This document shows, in pieces, positions 1 through 8,639 of a stretch of 55,082 nucleotides of DNA (the stretch's first letter is position 1; each line of letters opens with the position of its first letter). The position numbers and the translations under genes are program-made. The DNA lies in the NCBI GenBank assembly GCA_964472875.1, contig CAYYMD010000016.1, positions 1-55,082 on the forward strand, written 5' to 3'. This DNA is from CAYYMD01 sp964472875 (GTDB lineage Bacteria > Planctomycetota > Phycisphaerae > SM23-33). The notes below the pieces were generated by a model that made no database searches, was not told the origin of the DNA, and saw nothing but the letters and a program-made list of their open reading frames with translations.

Positions 1-340
1 AAAGCGGTACGCGAGCTGGGTTCAGACCGGCGTGAGCCAGGTCGGTCCCTATCTGTCGTGGGCGTAGGAATCTTGAAGGGCTTCTTCCTCAGTACGAGAG
101 GACCTGGAAGGACTAACCTCTGGTGCACCGGTTGTCACGCTAGTGGCACCGCCGGGTAGCTATGTTGGGAAAGGATAACCGCTGAAGGCATCTAAGCGGG
201 AAGCCAACCCTAAGATTAGGATTCCATTCCCGATTTAATCGGGAGAGAGCCCCCTCCCAGACCAGGAGGTAGATAGGCCGGATGTGTAAGGGCAGTAATG
301 TCTTAAGCTGACCGGTACTAACGGGCAATTGTTTGGTCAC
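1..340 (+). rRNA. rrl: 23S ribosomal RNA, 3' end (partial)
   Basis: This is the last ~340 nt of 23S rRNA, entering from the left edge. The universally conserved sarcin-ricin loop AGTACGAGAGGACC is at 92-105. The conserved 3' segment AAGCTGACCGGTACTAA is at about 305-321. The exact 3' end is set by analogy with the usual distance after GTACTAA and is uncertain by about 10 nt. A spacer of about 140 nt follows, with a processing-type hairpin GCGGGTC/GACCCGC at 348-368, before the 5S gene. Confidence 0.95.
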
Positions 341-479
341 ATTCGTCGCGGGTCTGCTAATGACCCGCAAGGCCGCATCGGCGCTGATTAAACCCGTCGT
401 CTCTGTGCATTGATATTACGTGTAACACCACGCGATAAAAATCAGCTGTGGCTACGGCCCGAAAGGACCGCAGTCGCAT

Positions 480-588
480 TGGCGGTGTCTATACGTTGCG
501 GGAAACACCCGTTCTCGTTCCGAACACGGAAGTTAAGCCGTAACGGCCGATGGTACTGTGTATGCGGGAGAGTAGGTGAACGCCGCCT
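480..588 (+). rRNA. rrf: 5S ribosomal RNA
   Basis: The conserved 5S core TTCCGAACACGGAAGTTAAGC lies at about 517-537 (loop B/C region). The ends pair as GGCGGTG (481-487) with CGCCGCC (581-587), giving helix I and a molecule of about 108 nt. It follows the 23S gene in the normal 23S-5S order, and a strong terminator lies just downstream. No tRNA is seen in the 23S-5S spacer. Confidence 0.93.
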
Positions 589-598
589 TTTTATCATT

Positions 599-627
599 AG
601 CCCCCGGTTAAGCCGGGGGCTTTTGTT
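599..627 (+). terminator. Rho-independent terminator of the rRNA operon
   Basis: AGCCCCCGG, a short TTAAG loop and CCGGGGGCT form a 9-bp GC-rich stem. It is followed directly by TTTGTTTTG. It lies 10 nt past the 5S rRNA, as expected for the end of an rrn operon. Confidence 0.92.
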
Positions 628-654
628 TTGTGCACCTATGCAGTAAGGATAGAT

Positions 655-683
655 TTGTCACCCACCCCTGTGGCGAATATAAT
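655..683 (+). promoter_or_regulatory. Sigma70-type promoter for the thioredoxin-like gene
   Basis: The -35 box TTGTCA (655-660) is separated by 17 bp from a perfect -10 box TATAAT (678-683). The predicted start is near 690, giving a leader of about 27 nt that contains the GGAGGT ribosome binding site at 705-710. It lies just after the rRNA terminator, so the following genes form an independent unit. Confidence 0.8.
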
Positions 684-716
684 GTTCGCGGGTTAAAAGC
701 ATACGGAGGTAGCATA

Positions 717-1766
717 ATGAACAAAAGAATGTCAATCGTAATCGTGTCAGTATTGCTGGCCGCGACGCTTTCGGCCGGGCCTGTACATGCTAATGATTAC
801 TGGTCGAAGACTGATTTGGGAAAGACAACGTTAGGTCGGAAGTGGATGGGCCCGAACGTAAATACGGAGCACATCAAGGGTAAAGTCGTAATCCTCGAGT
901 TCTGGGGCTACAGATGTCCGCCTTGTATAGCATCGCTGCCGAAGCTGGCCGCTATTGACAGGAAATATCGCAAAAAGGGTCTCGTGGTAATCGGAGCGCA
1001 CGCCCAGGGCAACGTCAAGGACAAGGCCGTCGAAATCGCCAAATCCAGGGGTGTAAAATATACCATAGTGTCGTCGGCGAGTGTGCCCGGCGTTAAGATA
1101 AGAGGGATTCCTCACACAATAGTCTTCGACCGATACGGTAAACGCGTCTACAGCGGTTATCCCAATAATGATATGCTCCGGGCCGCCGTAAAGGCCCTCA
1201 GAGAGGGAGTACACCCCATCCTTGAATACAGGAAAATTAAACATTTTGATCTGGCTGTGGCGAAGATCAATGACGAAAAATTCGGAGTCGCATGGGAGAT
1301 ATGCAAAAAGAAAAAAAATGAAGAGGGCGTAAAAGAAGAAGTGTTAGAGGAGGCGAAATACATAATCGAAAGATTAAAAAACTATTCTGATCAAAAGTTG
1401 GAAGAGGCCGCTGAAATGAAATTGAAGAATCCGATCAAGACCATTGAAATATATCGCGAACTTAAAATTAAATTCGCCGGTGCGCCCACGGCGGAAAAAG
1501 CCACAGAAAAACTTAAAGAACTCCGCGAGGATAAGAAATTACAGACCGAACTGGCCGCCTTCAAACGATACAAACAGATTGAGGAATACTCCTCGAAAAT
1601 ACCTAAATGCCCAGATGATGAAAATAAAAAGGCGAATTGGGTAAGCAGTTACTCCGGGGCCGTCAGGGAACTGCAATACATGGTAAATAAAATGAAAAAG
1701 CAATGGCCAGAGTCTTACTGGACCTCCCAGGCTGAGACTAAATTGACTGATATTTTGCCCGATTAG
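717..1766 (+). CDS. Secreted thioredoxin-like (TlpA/ResA-type) protein
   Basis: This 349-aa protein has an N-terminal signal peptide (basic MNKR, then a hydrophobic stretch to about residue 20, likely cut after VHA). A thioredoxin fold follows at about 45-165 with the active-site motif CPPC at 67-70 and the cis-proline loop GIPHT. TlpA-like proteins are thiol-disulfide reductases or oxidases of the cell envelope. The C-terminal half (about 190-349) is Lys/Glu-rich and helical, and I do not recognise it. The ATG at 717 is chosen over an upstream in-frame ATG at 630. It has a GGAGGT ribosome binding site 6 nt upstream and starts the signal peptide directly. The partner protein is unknown. Confidence 0.85.
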   Translation: MNKRMSIVIVSVLLAATLSAGPVHANDYWSKTDLGKTTLGRKWMGPNVNTEHIKGKVVILEFWGYRCPPCIASLPKLAAIDRKYRKKGLVVIGAHAQGNVKDKAVEIAKSRGVKYTIVSSASVPGVKIRGIPHTIVFDRYGKRVYSGYPNNDMLRAAVKALREGVHPILEYRKIKHFDLAVAKINDEKFGVAWEICKKKKNEEGVKEEVLEEAKYIIERLKNYSDQKLEEAAEMKLKNPIKTIEIYRELKIKFAGAPTAEKATEKLKELREDKKLQTELAAFKRYKQIEEYSSKIPKCPDDENKKANWVSSYSGAVRELQYMVNKMKKQWPESYWTSQAETKLTDILPD

Positions 1767-1796
1767 CGAACGTTTTGAACTTACCGGGAGCCAACA

Positions 1797-1988
1797 ATGG
1801 AGTGTAAACAGGAAAAGAATCTTGAGCGTTGTAACTGCACATATCCGTGCAGTAAGAAGGGCGTATGTTGCGACTGCCTGGCCAGCCACTTGCGAAATAA
1901 AGAGCTGCCGGCCTGCTGCTTCCCCGATGAAGTCGAAAAGACCTACGACCGCAGCTTCCGTGCCTTCGCAAAGGCCTGGGGACTTTAA
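1797..1988 (+). CDS. Small Cys-rich protein, DUF6485-like
   Basis: This 63-aa protein has nine cysteines, at 3, 12, 14, 18, 24, 25, 27, 40 and 41. They suggest one or two zinc or Fe-S sites. The pattern (MECK start, CNCTYPCS, CCDCL, ELPACCF, EKTYDRS) matches my recollection of the DUF6485 family of short cysteine-rich proteins of unknown function. It has a GGGAG ribosome binding site and lies 30 nt after the thioredoxin-like gene, so the two are probably cotranscribed. A thiol-redox link between them is an inference from adjacency only. Confidence 0.8.
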   Translation: MECKQEKNLERCNCTYPCSKKGVCCDCLASHLRNKELPACCFPDEVEKTYDRSFRAFAKAWGL

Positions 1989-2001
1989 TTATCAGGGAAT
2001 C

Positions 2002-2020
2002 CTGCCGCTGTCGGCAGTTT
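2002..2020 (+). terminator. Short hairpin between convergent genes
   Basis: CTGCCG (2002-2007), loop CTGT and CGGCAG (2012-2017) form a 6-bp stem followed by TTT. It sits between the end of the small Cys-rich gene (plus) and the end of the ApgM-like gene (minus), so it probably serves both directions. The T-run is short. Confidence 0.5.
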
Positions 2021-2025
2021 GAAAT

Positions 2026-3213
2026 TCACCGTACGGTAAGAAAGAATTCCATGAGTTCCCAGCCACGGTCGATGCGGAGGTCTGACTGTTCGGCATCGGC
2101 CTCGGTGAAAGGCAACTCGAGCACTTTTTCTATGCGCTTGCCGGCAATGGCGAACGGCACTGAGCCGGCGGTGTGCGTCCGCAGCGAGCACGGTGTGGGA
2201 TGGTCCGGCATCACCAGCATCCGCCAATCATCGCCCTCCTGCTGAAGCCGCTGAAAAACAGGCGCTACTATGTGACGGTCAATCTGCTCCAGTGCTTTGA
2301 CCTTGGTATGCGGGTCGGCGTTATGGCCGGCCTCGTCCGGCGCCTCCACGTGAACAAACACAAGGTCGAACTCGTCCAGCGCCTGCACGGCCGCATCGCT
2401 CTTGCCGGCAAAGTTCGTGTCTATATAACCGGTTGCGCCTGGGACCTCAATTGTGTCCCAGCCGATAAGTTTGGCCAGCCCGCGTACCAGGTCCACGGCC
2501 GTTATGGCCGCTCCTTTGATCCCGTATTGATCGGCGAAGGAAGGCAGTTGCGGCATTTGACCCTGTCCCCACAGCCAGATACTCGTAGCGGGGTTCTCAC
2601 CCAGGTCTCTTCGCACCACGTTAACCTCGTGCTCGGCAAGAATTTCCTGGCTGCGGTCCGTCAGCGTGCGCAGCAGTTCGGCGCCTTTGCCGGTGGGCAG
2701 GTAGTCGCTTGCCTTGCGGCCAATGATGTCGTGGGGCGGGGTGGTTTTCATTTCCACCTCGCCGGTGTATGTCATCAGGTGGCGGTAACTGACGCCGCGG
2801 TGGAAGCGGATTTTTGGCCCCGAAAGTATGCGGTTGAGTTCGTCGACTATAGCGCCGGCTTCCTCTGTGGAGATGTGACCGGCGGAATGGTCTTCCATCA
2901 GGCCGTCGATTATGGTCACCAGATTACAGCGGAAGACCCACTGGTCGGGGCCTATCTCAAGCCCCTGGGCGGCGGCCTCCAGCGGTGCCCGACCGGTATA
3001 GAATTTTTTCGGATTATAGCCCAGCACCGACATAATCGCTACGTCCGAACCCGGGTGCATGCCTTTGGGCACGTTGCAGACCTGCCCGAGTTTTCCGGCA
3101 GCGGCGACGGAATCGATGTTGGGGATGTCAGCAGCGGCCAGTGGCGTTTTGCCGTCCAGTTCGTCTATAGGGTCGTCGGCTGCGCCGTCGGGAATTATTA
3201 TTGCGTATTTCAT
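2026..3213 (-). CDS. apgM: ApgM-family cofactor-independent phosphoglycerate mutase / proposed homoserine kinase
   Basis: This 395-aa member of the alkaline-phosphatase superfamily has the N-terminal metal-site motif IIPDGAAD. The GSDVAIMSVLGYNP segment carries the expected nucleophile serine, and C-terminal His-rich metal motifs follow (DEAGHNAD, MPDHPTP). ApgM enzymes interconvert 3- and 2-phosphoglycerate. A close subfamily (TIGR02535) sits next to homoserine dehydrogenase in genomes lacking a normal ThrB and is proposed to be the homoserine kinase. Here the gene lies 57 nt downstream of hom on the same strand, which favours the homoserine kinase reading. Sequence alone cannot separate the two roles. 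The length is normal for the family. Confidence 0.85.
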   Translation of the reverse strand: MKYAIIIPDGAADDPIDELDGKTPLAAADIPNIDSVAAAGKLGQVCNVPKGMHPGSDVAIMSVLGYNPKKFYTGRAPLEAAAQGLEIGPDQWVFRCNLVTIIDGLMEDHSAGHISTEEAGAIVDELNRILSGPKIRFHRGVSYRHLMTYTGEVEMKTTPPHDIIGRKASDYLPTGKGAELLRTLTDRSQEILAEHEVNVVRRDLGENPATSIWLWGQGQMPQLPSFADQYGIKGAAITAVDLVRGLAKLIGWDTIEVPGATGYIDTNFAGKSDAAVQALDEFDLVFVHVEAPDEAGHNADPHTKVKALEQIDRHIVAPVFQRLQQEGDDWRMLVMPDHPTPCSLRTHTAGSVPFAIAGKRIEKVLELPFTEADAEQSDLRIDRGWELMEFFLTVR

Positions 3214-3270
3214 TACGTACTCGTTTATCTACCTTCAGTATACCAACATAATGCGGTTGGGCTTAGCGGT

Positions 3271-4605
3271 CTATATTTCTTCCGGATATTCATCCACTAT
3301 TCCGATGCAGACCGTATCGGCGTTTATCGCATCCAGAGCATCGATTTCCTGTATTGCTTTACGCACATTTCCTTCGGCCGCACGGTGCGTGGTTATTACC
3401 ACCGGTACGCCGTTTGCGGCGCGGCCGGCGTCCTGGAGCGGCTCACGCTGAAGCACGGAGTTTATGCTTATCTGATGTCTGCCGAGCACGTCGGCGAACT
3501 TCGCCAGCACACCCGGTCGGTCATCGGCGGTTACGCGAAGATAATACCTGCTTAGCACCGATTCGATAGGTACCTGCTTGCCCGGCGGGTTGCATCCCGG
3601 CCACACGTTAAGACCTTTGCACATTGCCGGCGCTGCGCCCGTAGCCACGGCCGCAAGGTCCGCAATCACTGACGAGGCGGTCGGCATGGCGCCGGCGCCC
3701 CGGCCGTAGTACATTGTATGCCCGGTGCAGTGGCCGTAGATGCTAACTGCGTTGAACGGTCCCGAGACCCACGAAAGAGGGTGGCTCTTGCTGATGAACG
3801 CCGGGCGGACACGAAGGGAGACACCGTCGTCCTGCCGCTGGGCGATGGCCAGCAGTTTAATCACGTATCCCAGTTCCTGGCCGTATGCCACATCGCTGCG
3901 GTCAAGCGAGTCGATGCCTTCGACAGGTATAGCGTCGAAATCGATTTCCTGCGAGAACGCCAGCGCCGCCAGTATCGCCAGTTTGTGAGCGGAGTCTTCG
4001 CCCGAGACGTCGAGTGTGGGGTCTGCCTCAGCCAGCCCTGACTTCTGCGCTTCGGCCAGGGCCTGCGCGTAATCTGCGCCGCGGCTCATAGCCGTGAGGA
4101 TGTAGTTGCATGTGCCGTTGACTATGCCGTAGATGGCGTCTATGCGGTTGGCAATAAGCCCCTCAGTCAGTGCCCGAATTACGGGCACGCCGCCCGCGCA
4201 GCTGGCCTCAAAGCCAATGCTCAGCCCCTTTTGGCGGGCGAGTTTGCACAGCTGCGCGCCTTGACGGGCGAGCAGCGCCTTGTTGGCGGTTACCACGTGC
4301 TTGCCGGCGGCCAGCGCCTTTTCGATGACCACGGCCGCCTTGTCGGTTCCGCCTATCAGTTCCACCACGGCGTCGACCTGCGGATCCTGCAGTGCCGCGG
4401 ACAGGTCCTCGCAAAAGAGTTTTTCGTCCAAACCGAGGCGGCGGGCGTTTGTAAAGTCCACATCCACTATGTGCCGCAGTTCTATCGGTCCGCCCAGCCG
4501 CTGAGACAGAGCGTCCGCCTTGCCGGTGAGTATCTGCGCAACGGCCCCGCCGACGGTTCCGCAACCGACCAACGCCACGCCGAGTTGTTTGTTTTGCGAT
4601 GCCAT
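3271..4605 (-). CDS. hom: Homoserine dehydrogenase with C-terminal ACT domain
   Basis: This 444-aa enzyme reduces aspartate-semialdehyde to homoserine in the threonine/methionine pathway. The dinucleotide-binding loop GCGTVG is at 14-19. The family motif GIVNGTCNYILT is at about 160-171, and the catalytic segment SGEDSAHK ends in Lys208. A C-terminal ACT domain (about 350-425, YYLRVTADDRPGVLAKFADVLG region) indicates feedback control by an amino acid, usually threonine. The start ATG lies about 19 nt from the predicted transcription start. The gene is followed by the ApgM-like gene, and together they form a likely threonine-biosynthesis unit. No thrC is visible in the window. Confidence 0.95.
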   Translation of the reverse strand: MASQNKQLGVALVGCGTVGGAVAQILTGKADALSQRLGGPIELRHIVDVDFTNARRLGLDEKLFCEDLSAALQDPQVDAVVELIGGTDKAAVVIEKALAAGKHVVTANKALLARQGAQLCKLARQKGLSIGFEASCAGGVPVIRALTEGLIANRIDAIYGIVNGTCNYILTAMSRGADYAQALAEAQKSGLAEADPTLDVSGEDSAHKLAILAALAFSQEIDFDAIPVEGIDSLDRSDVAYGQELGYVIKLLAIAQRQDDGVSLRVRPAFISKSHPLSWVSGPFNAVSIYGHCTGHTMYYGRGAGAMPTASSVIADLAAVATGAAPAMCKGLNVWPGCNPPGKQVPIESVLSRYYLRVTADDRPGVLAKFADVLGRHQISINSVLQREPLQDAGRAANGVPVVITTHRAAEGNVRKAIQEIDALDAINADTVCIGIVDEYPEEI

Positions 4606-4630
4606 CTGTTATTCTCATTTACTGTGCGGA

Positions 4631-4659
4631 ATCGTACGTTCCGCGCGCGAAAATATCAA
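4631..4659 (-). promoter_or_regulatory. Candidate sigma70 promoter for hom-apgM
   Basis: On the minus strand, TTGATA (4659-4654) is separated by 17 bp from TACGAT (4636-4631). The start is predicted near 4624, leaving a leader of about 19 nt before hom. The -10 box overlaps a small inverted repeat, GCGGAA...TTCCGC (4626-4644), which could be an operator. Confidence 0.45.
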
Positions 4660-4755
4660 GCATATCCACTAAATGGTGATTGATAACACGGCAGGGGAAT
4701 ATAAAGGTATTGTGCCTCGCTATGATAAAGATGAAACGGAAAGGTGCGGTGGATC

Positions 4756-4983
4756 TCAGCGATAGCGGTAAACGATTCTTCCCTTTGTCAGGTCGTAAGG
4801 CGAGAGTTGCACAAGGACTTTGTCGCCGGGGGTGATGCGAATATAGTGACGGCGCATCTTGCCCGAGATGTGTCCGGTGATCTCGTGTTTCTGCCCGCCC
4901 AGTTCGAGCTCCACCCGGAACATCGCATTCGGCAGTGCCGCTGTGACGATAGCGTCCACTTCTATTGCATCGCTTTTAGCCAT
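4756..4983 (-). CDS. infA: Translation initiation factor IF-1
   Basis: This 75-aa protein has the single OB-fold of IF-1. Characteristic stretches are the MAKSDAIEVD start, ALPNAMFRVEL, GHISGKMRRHYIRI and GDKVLVQLSPYDLTKGRIVYRYR split around the SPYDLTKGRI core. IF-1 binds the 30S A site with IF-2 and IF-3 during initiation. Length and motifs are complete. No Shine-Dalgarno sequence is obvious before the ATG. A weak TTGCGA-17-TAACTT pair just upstream would leave only a very short leader. It is transcribed divergently from gatC. Confidence 0.97.
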   Translation of the reverse strand: MAKSDAIEVDAIVTAALPNAMFRVELELGGQKHEITGHISGKMRRHYIRITPGDKVLVQLSPYDLTKGRIVYRYR

Positions 4984-5111
4984 AATATTGTGTTAAGTTA
5001 AATCGTCGAATAACCCCTCGCAACGTTAGCACAAGTTCAAATGTACAGAATGACTATAACATTATATCCGTTACGGGTCAATCCGAATACGGCCGTAATT
5101 TGTGTCGTGCA

Positions 5112-5140
5112 TTGACAGCGGCGTCGATATATTCAATTAT
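5112..5140 (+). promoter_or_regulatory. Possible promoter for gatCAB
   Basis: A perfect -35 hexamer TTGACA is at 5112-5117, with a weak AT-rich -10 candidate (AATTAT, 5135-5140) 17 bp downstream. It is about 46 nt upstream of the gatC ATG. The -10 match is poor, so this is tentative. Confidence 0.35.
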
Positions 5141-5185
5141 TTAGGGTCCGAGGTGCGGCTGGTCACACACGGATGGAGTAATAAT

Positions 5186-5482
5186 ATGAGCGAAAAAATA
5201 GATTCGGAACTTGTCCGACACATAGGCAAACTCAGCAGGATAGAACTCTCGCCGCAGCAAGTCGAGACGCTCTCTAGCGAGCTTGCAGGCATAATCGAAT
5301 ATTTCGACAAGCTACAGCAACTCGATACCGAGGGCGTCGAGCCGATGCCCCATGCGGTTGCATTGCAGGATGTTATGGCCGAGGATGAACCCGGCGAGTC
5401 TTTGTCGACGGACCGTGCGCTGACCAACGCGCCCGAGACGGATGGGAAGTTCTTCAGGGTGCCCCGCGTGCTGGGTGAATAG
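5186..5482 (+). CDS. gatC: Aspartyl/glutamyl-tRNA amidotransferase subunit C
   Basis: This 98-aa protein is the small GatC subunit, which wraps around GatA and GatB and stabilises the GatCAB complex. It has the family pattern VRHIGKLSRIELS near the N-terminus, the YFDKLQQLDTEGVEPM segment, and the C-terminal FFRVPRVLG motif. The ATG at 5186 is chosen because GGAGT lies just upstream and the protein then has the normal length. An upstream in-frame start at 5102 would add 28 residues of no family resemblance. It is first in the gatC-gatA-gatB operon. Confidence 0.95.
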   Translation: MSEKIDSELVRHIGKLSRIELSPQQVETLSSELAGIIEYFDKLQQLDTEGVEPMPHAVALQDVMAEDEPGESLSTDRALTNAPETDGKFFRVPRVLGE

Positions 5483-5539
5483 TTTGTATGAGTATAACGA
5501 ATGAAAACGATGTGAAACCAACGGAGAAATCGCAAAGAG

Positions 5540-7045
5540 GTGAATAAGATACTGGAAATGTCGGCAGGGGATCTGGCCGGAGCGGTCATTAGCGGAGAAG
5601 TTACCGCCGAGCAGGCCACCCGCGCATACCTTGAGGCCATCGAAAAAAGCGAACAACATGTGCGGGCCTATAACGAGGTTCTTGTCGACGAGGCCCTGGC
5701 CCGGGCGAAGAAAATTGACGCCCGTCGTGACGCCGGGGAGAAACTCGGTCGGCTGGCCGGCGTGCCAATGGCGATTAAGGACAACCTTTGCAGCACATTC
5801 GGGCGGACTACGTGCTCGTCGAAGATACTGGAGAATTTCCGAGCGCCGTATAACGCGGCCGTGGTTGACAAACTCTTTAACGCAGATGCCGTAATACTGG
5901 GCAAGACGAACATGGACGAGTTCGCCATGGGCTCCTCGACCGAGAACAGCGGTTTTGTGCCCACGTGCAATCCGTGGGATGTGTCGCGCGTGCCGGGGGG
6001 GTCATCGGGCGGTTCGGCGGCGGCGGTTTCGGCCCGGCTTTGTGCGGCCGCGCTCGGCAGCGATACGGGCGGTTCGATACGCCAGCCGGCGGCGTTCTGC
6101 AACGTGGTGGGCTTCAAACCTACCTATGGACGTGTCAGCCGGTATGGGCTCGTCGCATTCGGCTCATCACTGGACCAGATAGGCCCCCTGACGCGTAACG
6201 TGGCCGACAGCGCGCTTGTCAGCGGCATAATCTCCGGACACGACCGGCGGGATTCAACTTCTGTGCCGAAGGATGTGCCCGATTACGTCGCAGCGCTGGA
6301 CAAGCCAATTGCGAATCTCCGCGTGGGCCTGGCCAAGGAGTTCCTCTCCAGCGTGCCCGATACCGAAATAGCCCAGGCCGTGCGTGCCGCGGCGGAGGCG
6401 TTCGAGTCAGCCGGGGCGGAGGTGGTCGAGGTGTCGCTGCCGCACAGCAGAATAGACAAAGATGATTCTGGCGGTTTGTCTTCATACGCCGTGGCGTGCT
6501 ACTACATCGTCGCCATGGCCGAGGCGTCCAGCAACCTGGCTAGGTACGACGGTGTGCACTATGGCCATCGCACAAAGGAAAAAGTCGGTGACATCGTCGA
6601 GTTGTATTCTAAGACGCGGGCCGAGGGCTTCGGCGAGGAGGTCAAGCGGCGCGTTATGCTCGGGACGTATACGCTGTCGGCCGGCTACTACGACGCCTAC
6701 TACAACAAGGCGCTTAAGGTGCGGCGTCTGATTAAGAACGACTTCGACACCGCGTTCGAAAACTGCGATGTAATACTGGGGCCGGTTTCGCCGACAACGG
6801 CGTTCAAACTCGGCGAGAAATCCGGAGACCCGCTGACGATGTACCTGGCCGATGTTTACACGATATCAGCCAACCTGGCCGGGCTGCCCGGTATATCCGT
6901 CCCGGCGGGTCTGTCTTCAGCCGGCCTGCCCATCGGCGTGCAATTGCTCGGGCCGATCTTCGGTGAGGAAAAACTCTTCCGTGCCGCGGCCGTCTACGAA
7001 TCCGCCCGCGGTCCGATTGAATCAAAACCGCCTTTGATTAGATGA
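5540..7045 (+). CDS. gatA: Aspartyl/glutamyl-tRNA amidotransferase subunit A
   Basis: This 501-aa amidase-signature enzyme is the glutaminase subunit. It releases ammonia from glutamine for conversion of Glu-tRNA(Gln) or Asp-tRNA(Asn). The Ser-cisSer-Lys triad is visible as Lys80 (AIKDN), Ser155 in the GSSGGSAAAV loop, and Ser179 in SDTGGSIRQPAAF. The start is GTG at 5540, preceded by a purine-rich GGAGAA/AGAGG region; an ATG at 5558 is a possible alternative. The gene ends 4 nt before gatB. The length is normal. Confidence 0.97.
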   Translation: MNKILEMSAGDLAGAVISGEVTAEQATRAYLEAIEKSEQHVRAYNEVLVDEALARAKKIDARRDAGEKLGRLAGVPMAIKDNLCSTFGRTTCSSKILENFRAPYNAAVVDKLFNADAVILGKTNMDEFAMGSSTENSGFVPTCNPWDVSRVPGGSSGGSAAAVSARLCAAALGSDTGGSIRQPAAFCNVVGFKPTYGRVSRYGLVAFGSSLDQIGPLTRNVADSALVSGIISGHDRRDSTSVPKDVPDYVAALDKPIANLRVGLAKEFLSSVPDTEIAQAVRAAAEAFESAGAEVVEVSLPHSRIDKDDSGGLSSYAVACYYIVAMAEASSNLARYDGVHYGHRTKEKVGDIVELYSKTRAEGFGEEVKRRVMLGTYTLSAGYYDAYYNKALKVRRLIKNDFDTAFENCDVILGPVSPTTAFKLGEKSGDPLTMYLADVYTISANLAGLPGISVPAGLSSAGLPIGVQLLGPIFGEEKLFRAAAVYESARGPIESKPPLIR

Positions 7046-7049
7046 ATAT

Positions 7050-8534
7050 ATGAGCGAAAAAGACGACAAAGTGATGCCGGTGGTCGGTGTGGAGATACAC
7101 GTGGAACTGGCCACTGCGACGAAGATGTTTTGCCGCTGCCGCAATAGTTTCGGCGACGAGCCGAACACAAACGTCTGTCCGGTGTGCATCGGCATGCCCG
7201 GCGTGCTGCCGGTGATGAACCGCTGTGCCGTCGAATACGCCATAAAAGTCGGCGTGGCGCTGAACTGCACCATCGCAGGATACACCAAGTGGGACCGGAA
7301 AAATTATTACTACCCGGACCTTCCAAAAAACTACCAGATAAGCCAGTACGACCTGCCGCTGAGCAGCAACGGTTACCTTGAAGTTCCGCTGGCCGACGGG
7401 GAAACCAAAAAAATTCGCGTGCTGAGGGCCCACCTGGAGGAGGATGCCGGTAAGAACGTTCACGACCTGCCGGGCGGCACAGGTGTGGACCTTAACCGCG
7501 CCGGCGTGCCGCTTCTGGAAATAGTCTCTCAACCGGATATGAACTCCACGGAGGAGGTCATGTCCTATGCCAGGTCTATGCATCGGCTTGTCCGCTGGCT
7601 GGGCGTTTCCCATGCGAACATGCAGATGGGACAGATGCGTTTCGAACCGAATATCAACCTGCTTGTCGAACGGGACGGGCGGACGTATAAGACACCCATA
7701 ATCGAGGTCAAGAACCTCAACAGTTTCCGAGCGCTGGAGCGGACGGTGGAATTTGAAATAAAGCGGCAGTACGCCCAGTGGCTGGACAACCCCGAAGGAT
7801 ACACGCTGGAAAAATTCGGCAAGCAGAATCGCGGCTATGACGACTCTCTCGGTAAGACCGTTTTTCAGAGGAGCAAGGAGGAGGCCCACGATTACCGCTA
7901 TTTTCCCGAGCCGGACCTTGTGCCCGTAACCTGTGGTGATGAAATTTGTAAAAAAGTCACGGCCGAAATAGGCGAACTGCCGCTGGCCCGCAGAAAGCGG
8001 TATATGGAGAATTATGGCATGTCATTCACCGAGGCCGATGCGCTTACGCAGGAGGCGGCCACCGGCGACATGCTTGACGAGGCCGTCTCGGCTGGCGCAG
8101 ATGCGAAAACTTGCGTAAACCTTCTGCTTGGCAGGGCGGCGGCCATCGCTAACGAGCGCGGATGTGCTATCGCCGAAGTCGGCGTTACGGCGGAGCAGTT
8201 TGGACAGTTGGCCCGTATGCAGAGCGATGGTGAAGTGAACGCCACGGCTGCGGCGAAGATATTCGATGCTATGGTCGAAAGCGGTCGGCTACCCCGTCAG
8301 ATAGCCGAGCAGGAGGGACTGCTGGCGATACGCGATGATTCACAGATTCGTCGGTGGGTCGAGCAGGCCATTGAGGAAAATCCGCAGGCCGTCGAGCAGG
8401 TGAAATCCGGCGGCAAGAAGCAGAAGAAGGCCTTCGGTTTTCTTATGGGTCAGGTGATGCAACGCTCCGGCGGGGCAGCCCAGCCGCAACAGGTCCGCAG
8501 AATGCTGCAGGATAAATTGAAGCCGCAGTCTTAG
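7050..8534 (+). CDS. gatB: Aspartyl/glutamyl-tRNA amidotransferase subunit B
   Basis: This 494-aa subunit is the kinase/transamidase part of GatCAB. It phosphorylates the misacylated tRNA-bound Glu or Asp and transfers ammonia to it. Family motifs include GVEIHVELAT near the start, the zinc cysteines (CRCRNSFG and CPVCIGMPG), NRAGVPLLEIV, and QMRFEPNINL. The C-terminal YqeY-like tail domain ends with GFLMGQVM. It begins 4 nt after gatA, so it is translationally linked. A complete gatCAB suggests that AsnRS and/or GlnRS is missing from the genome. Confidence 0.97.
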   Translation: MSEKDDKVMPVVGVEIHVELATATKMFCRCRNSFGDEPNTNVCPVCIGMPGVLPVMNRCAVEYAIKVGVALNCTIAGYTKWDRKNYYYPDLPKNYQISQYDLPLSSNGYLEVPLADGETKKIRVLRAHLEEDAGKNVHDLPGGTGVDLNRAGVPLLEIVSQPDMNSTEEVMSYARSMHRLVRWLGVSHANMQMGQMRFEPNINLLVERDGRTYKTPIIEVKNLNSFRALERTVEFEIKRQYAQWLDNPEGYTLEKFGKQNRGYDDSLGKTVFQRSKEEAHDYRYFPEPDLVPVTCGDEICKKVTAEIGELPLARRKRYMENYGMSFTEADALTQEAATGDMLDEAVSAGADAKTCVNLLLGRAAAIANERGCAIAEVGVTAEQFGQLARMQSDGEVNATAAAKIFDAMVESGRLPRQIAEQEGLLAIRDDSQIRRWVEQAIEENPQAVEQVKSGGKKQKKAFGFLMGQVMQRSGGAAQPQQVRRMLQDKLKPQS

Positions 8535-8551
8535 TCCGCGCGAAAAATGTA

Positions 8552-8581
8552 TTGACGGCAGGGCCGTTTGGCGGACATACT
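8552..8581 (+). promoter_or_regulatory. Candidate promoter upstream of the coiled-coil/BRCT-like gene
   Basis: TTGACG (8552-8557), an 18-bp spacer and CATACT (8576-8581) lie in the 105-bp gap after gatB. They would give the next gene its own transcript with a leader of about 50 nt. The ribosome binding site CAGGAGTG (8625-8632) precedes the ATG at 8640. Confidence 0.4.
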
Positions 8582-8639
8582 GCTAAGATATAGTTTGGCC
8601 CGCACGGGTTGGCGGGCGTATTTACAGGAGTGTTAAGAT

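Noticed and set aside
2173..3555. A 460-codon open frame on the plus strand
   Set aside because: It is antisense to the ApgM-like gene and hom, which have clear family motifs. Its translation has no family resemblance and is a shadow of GC-biased codon use.
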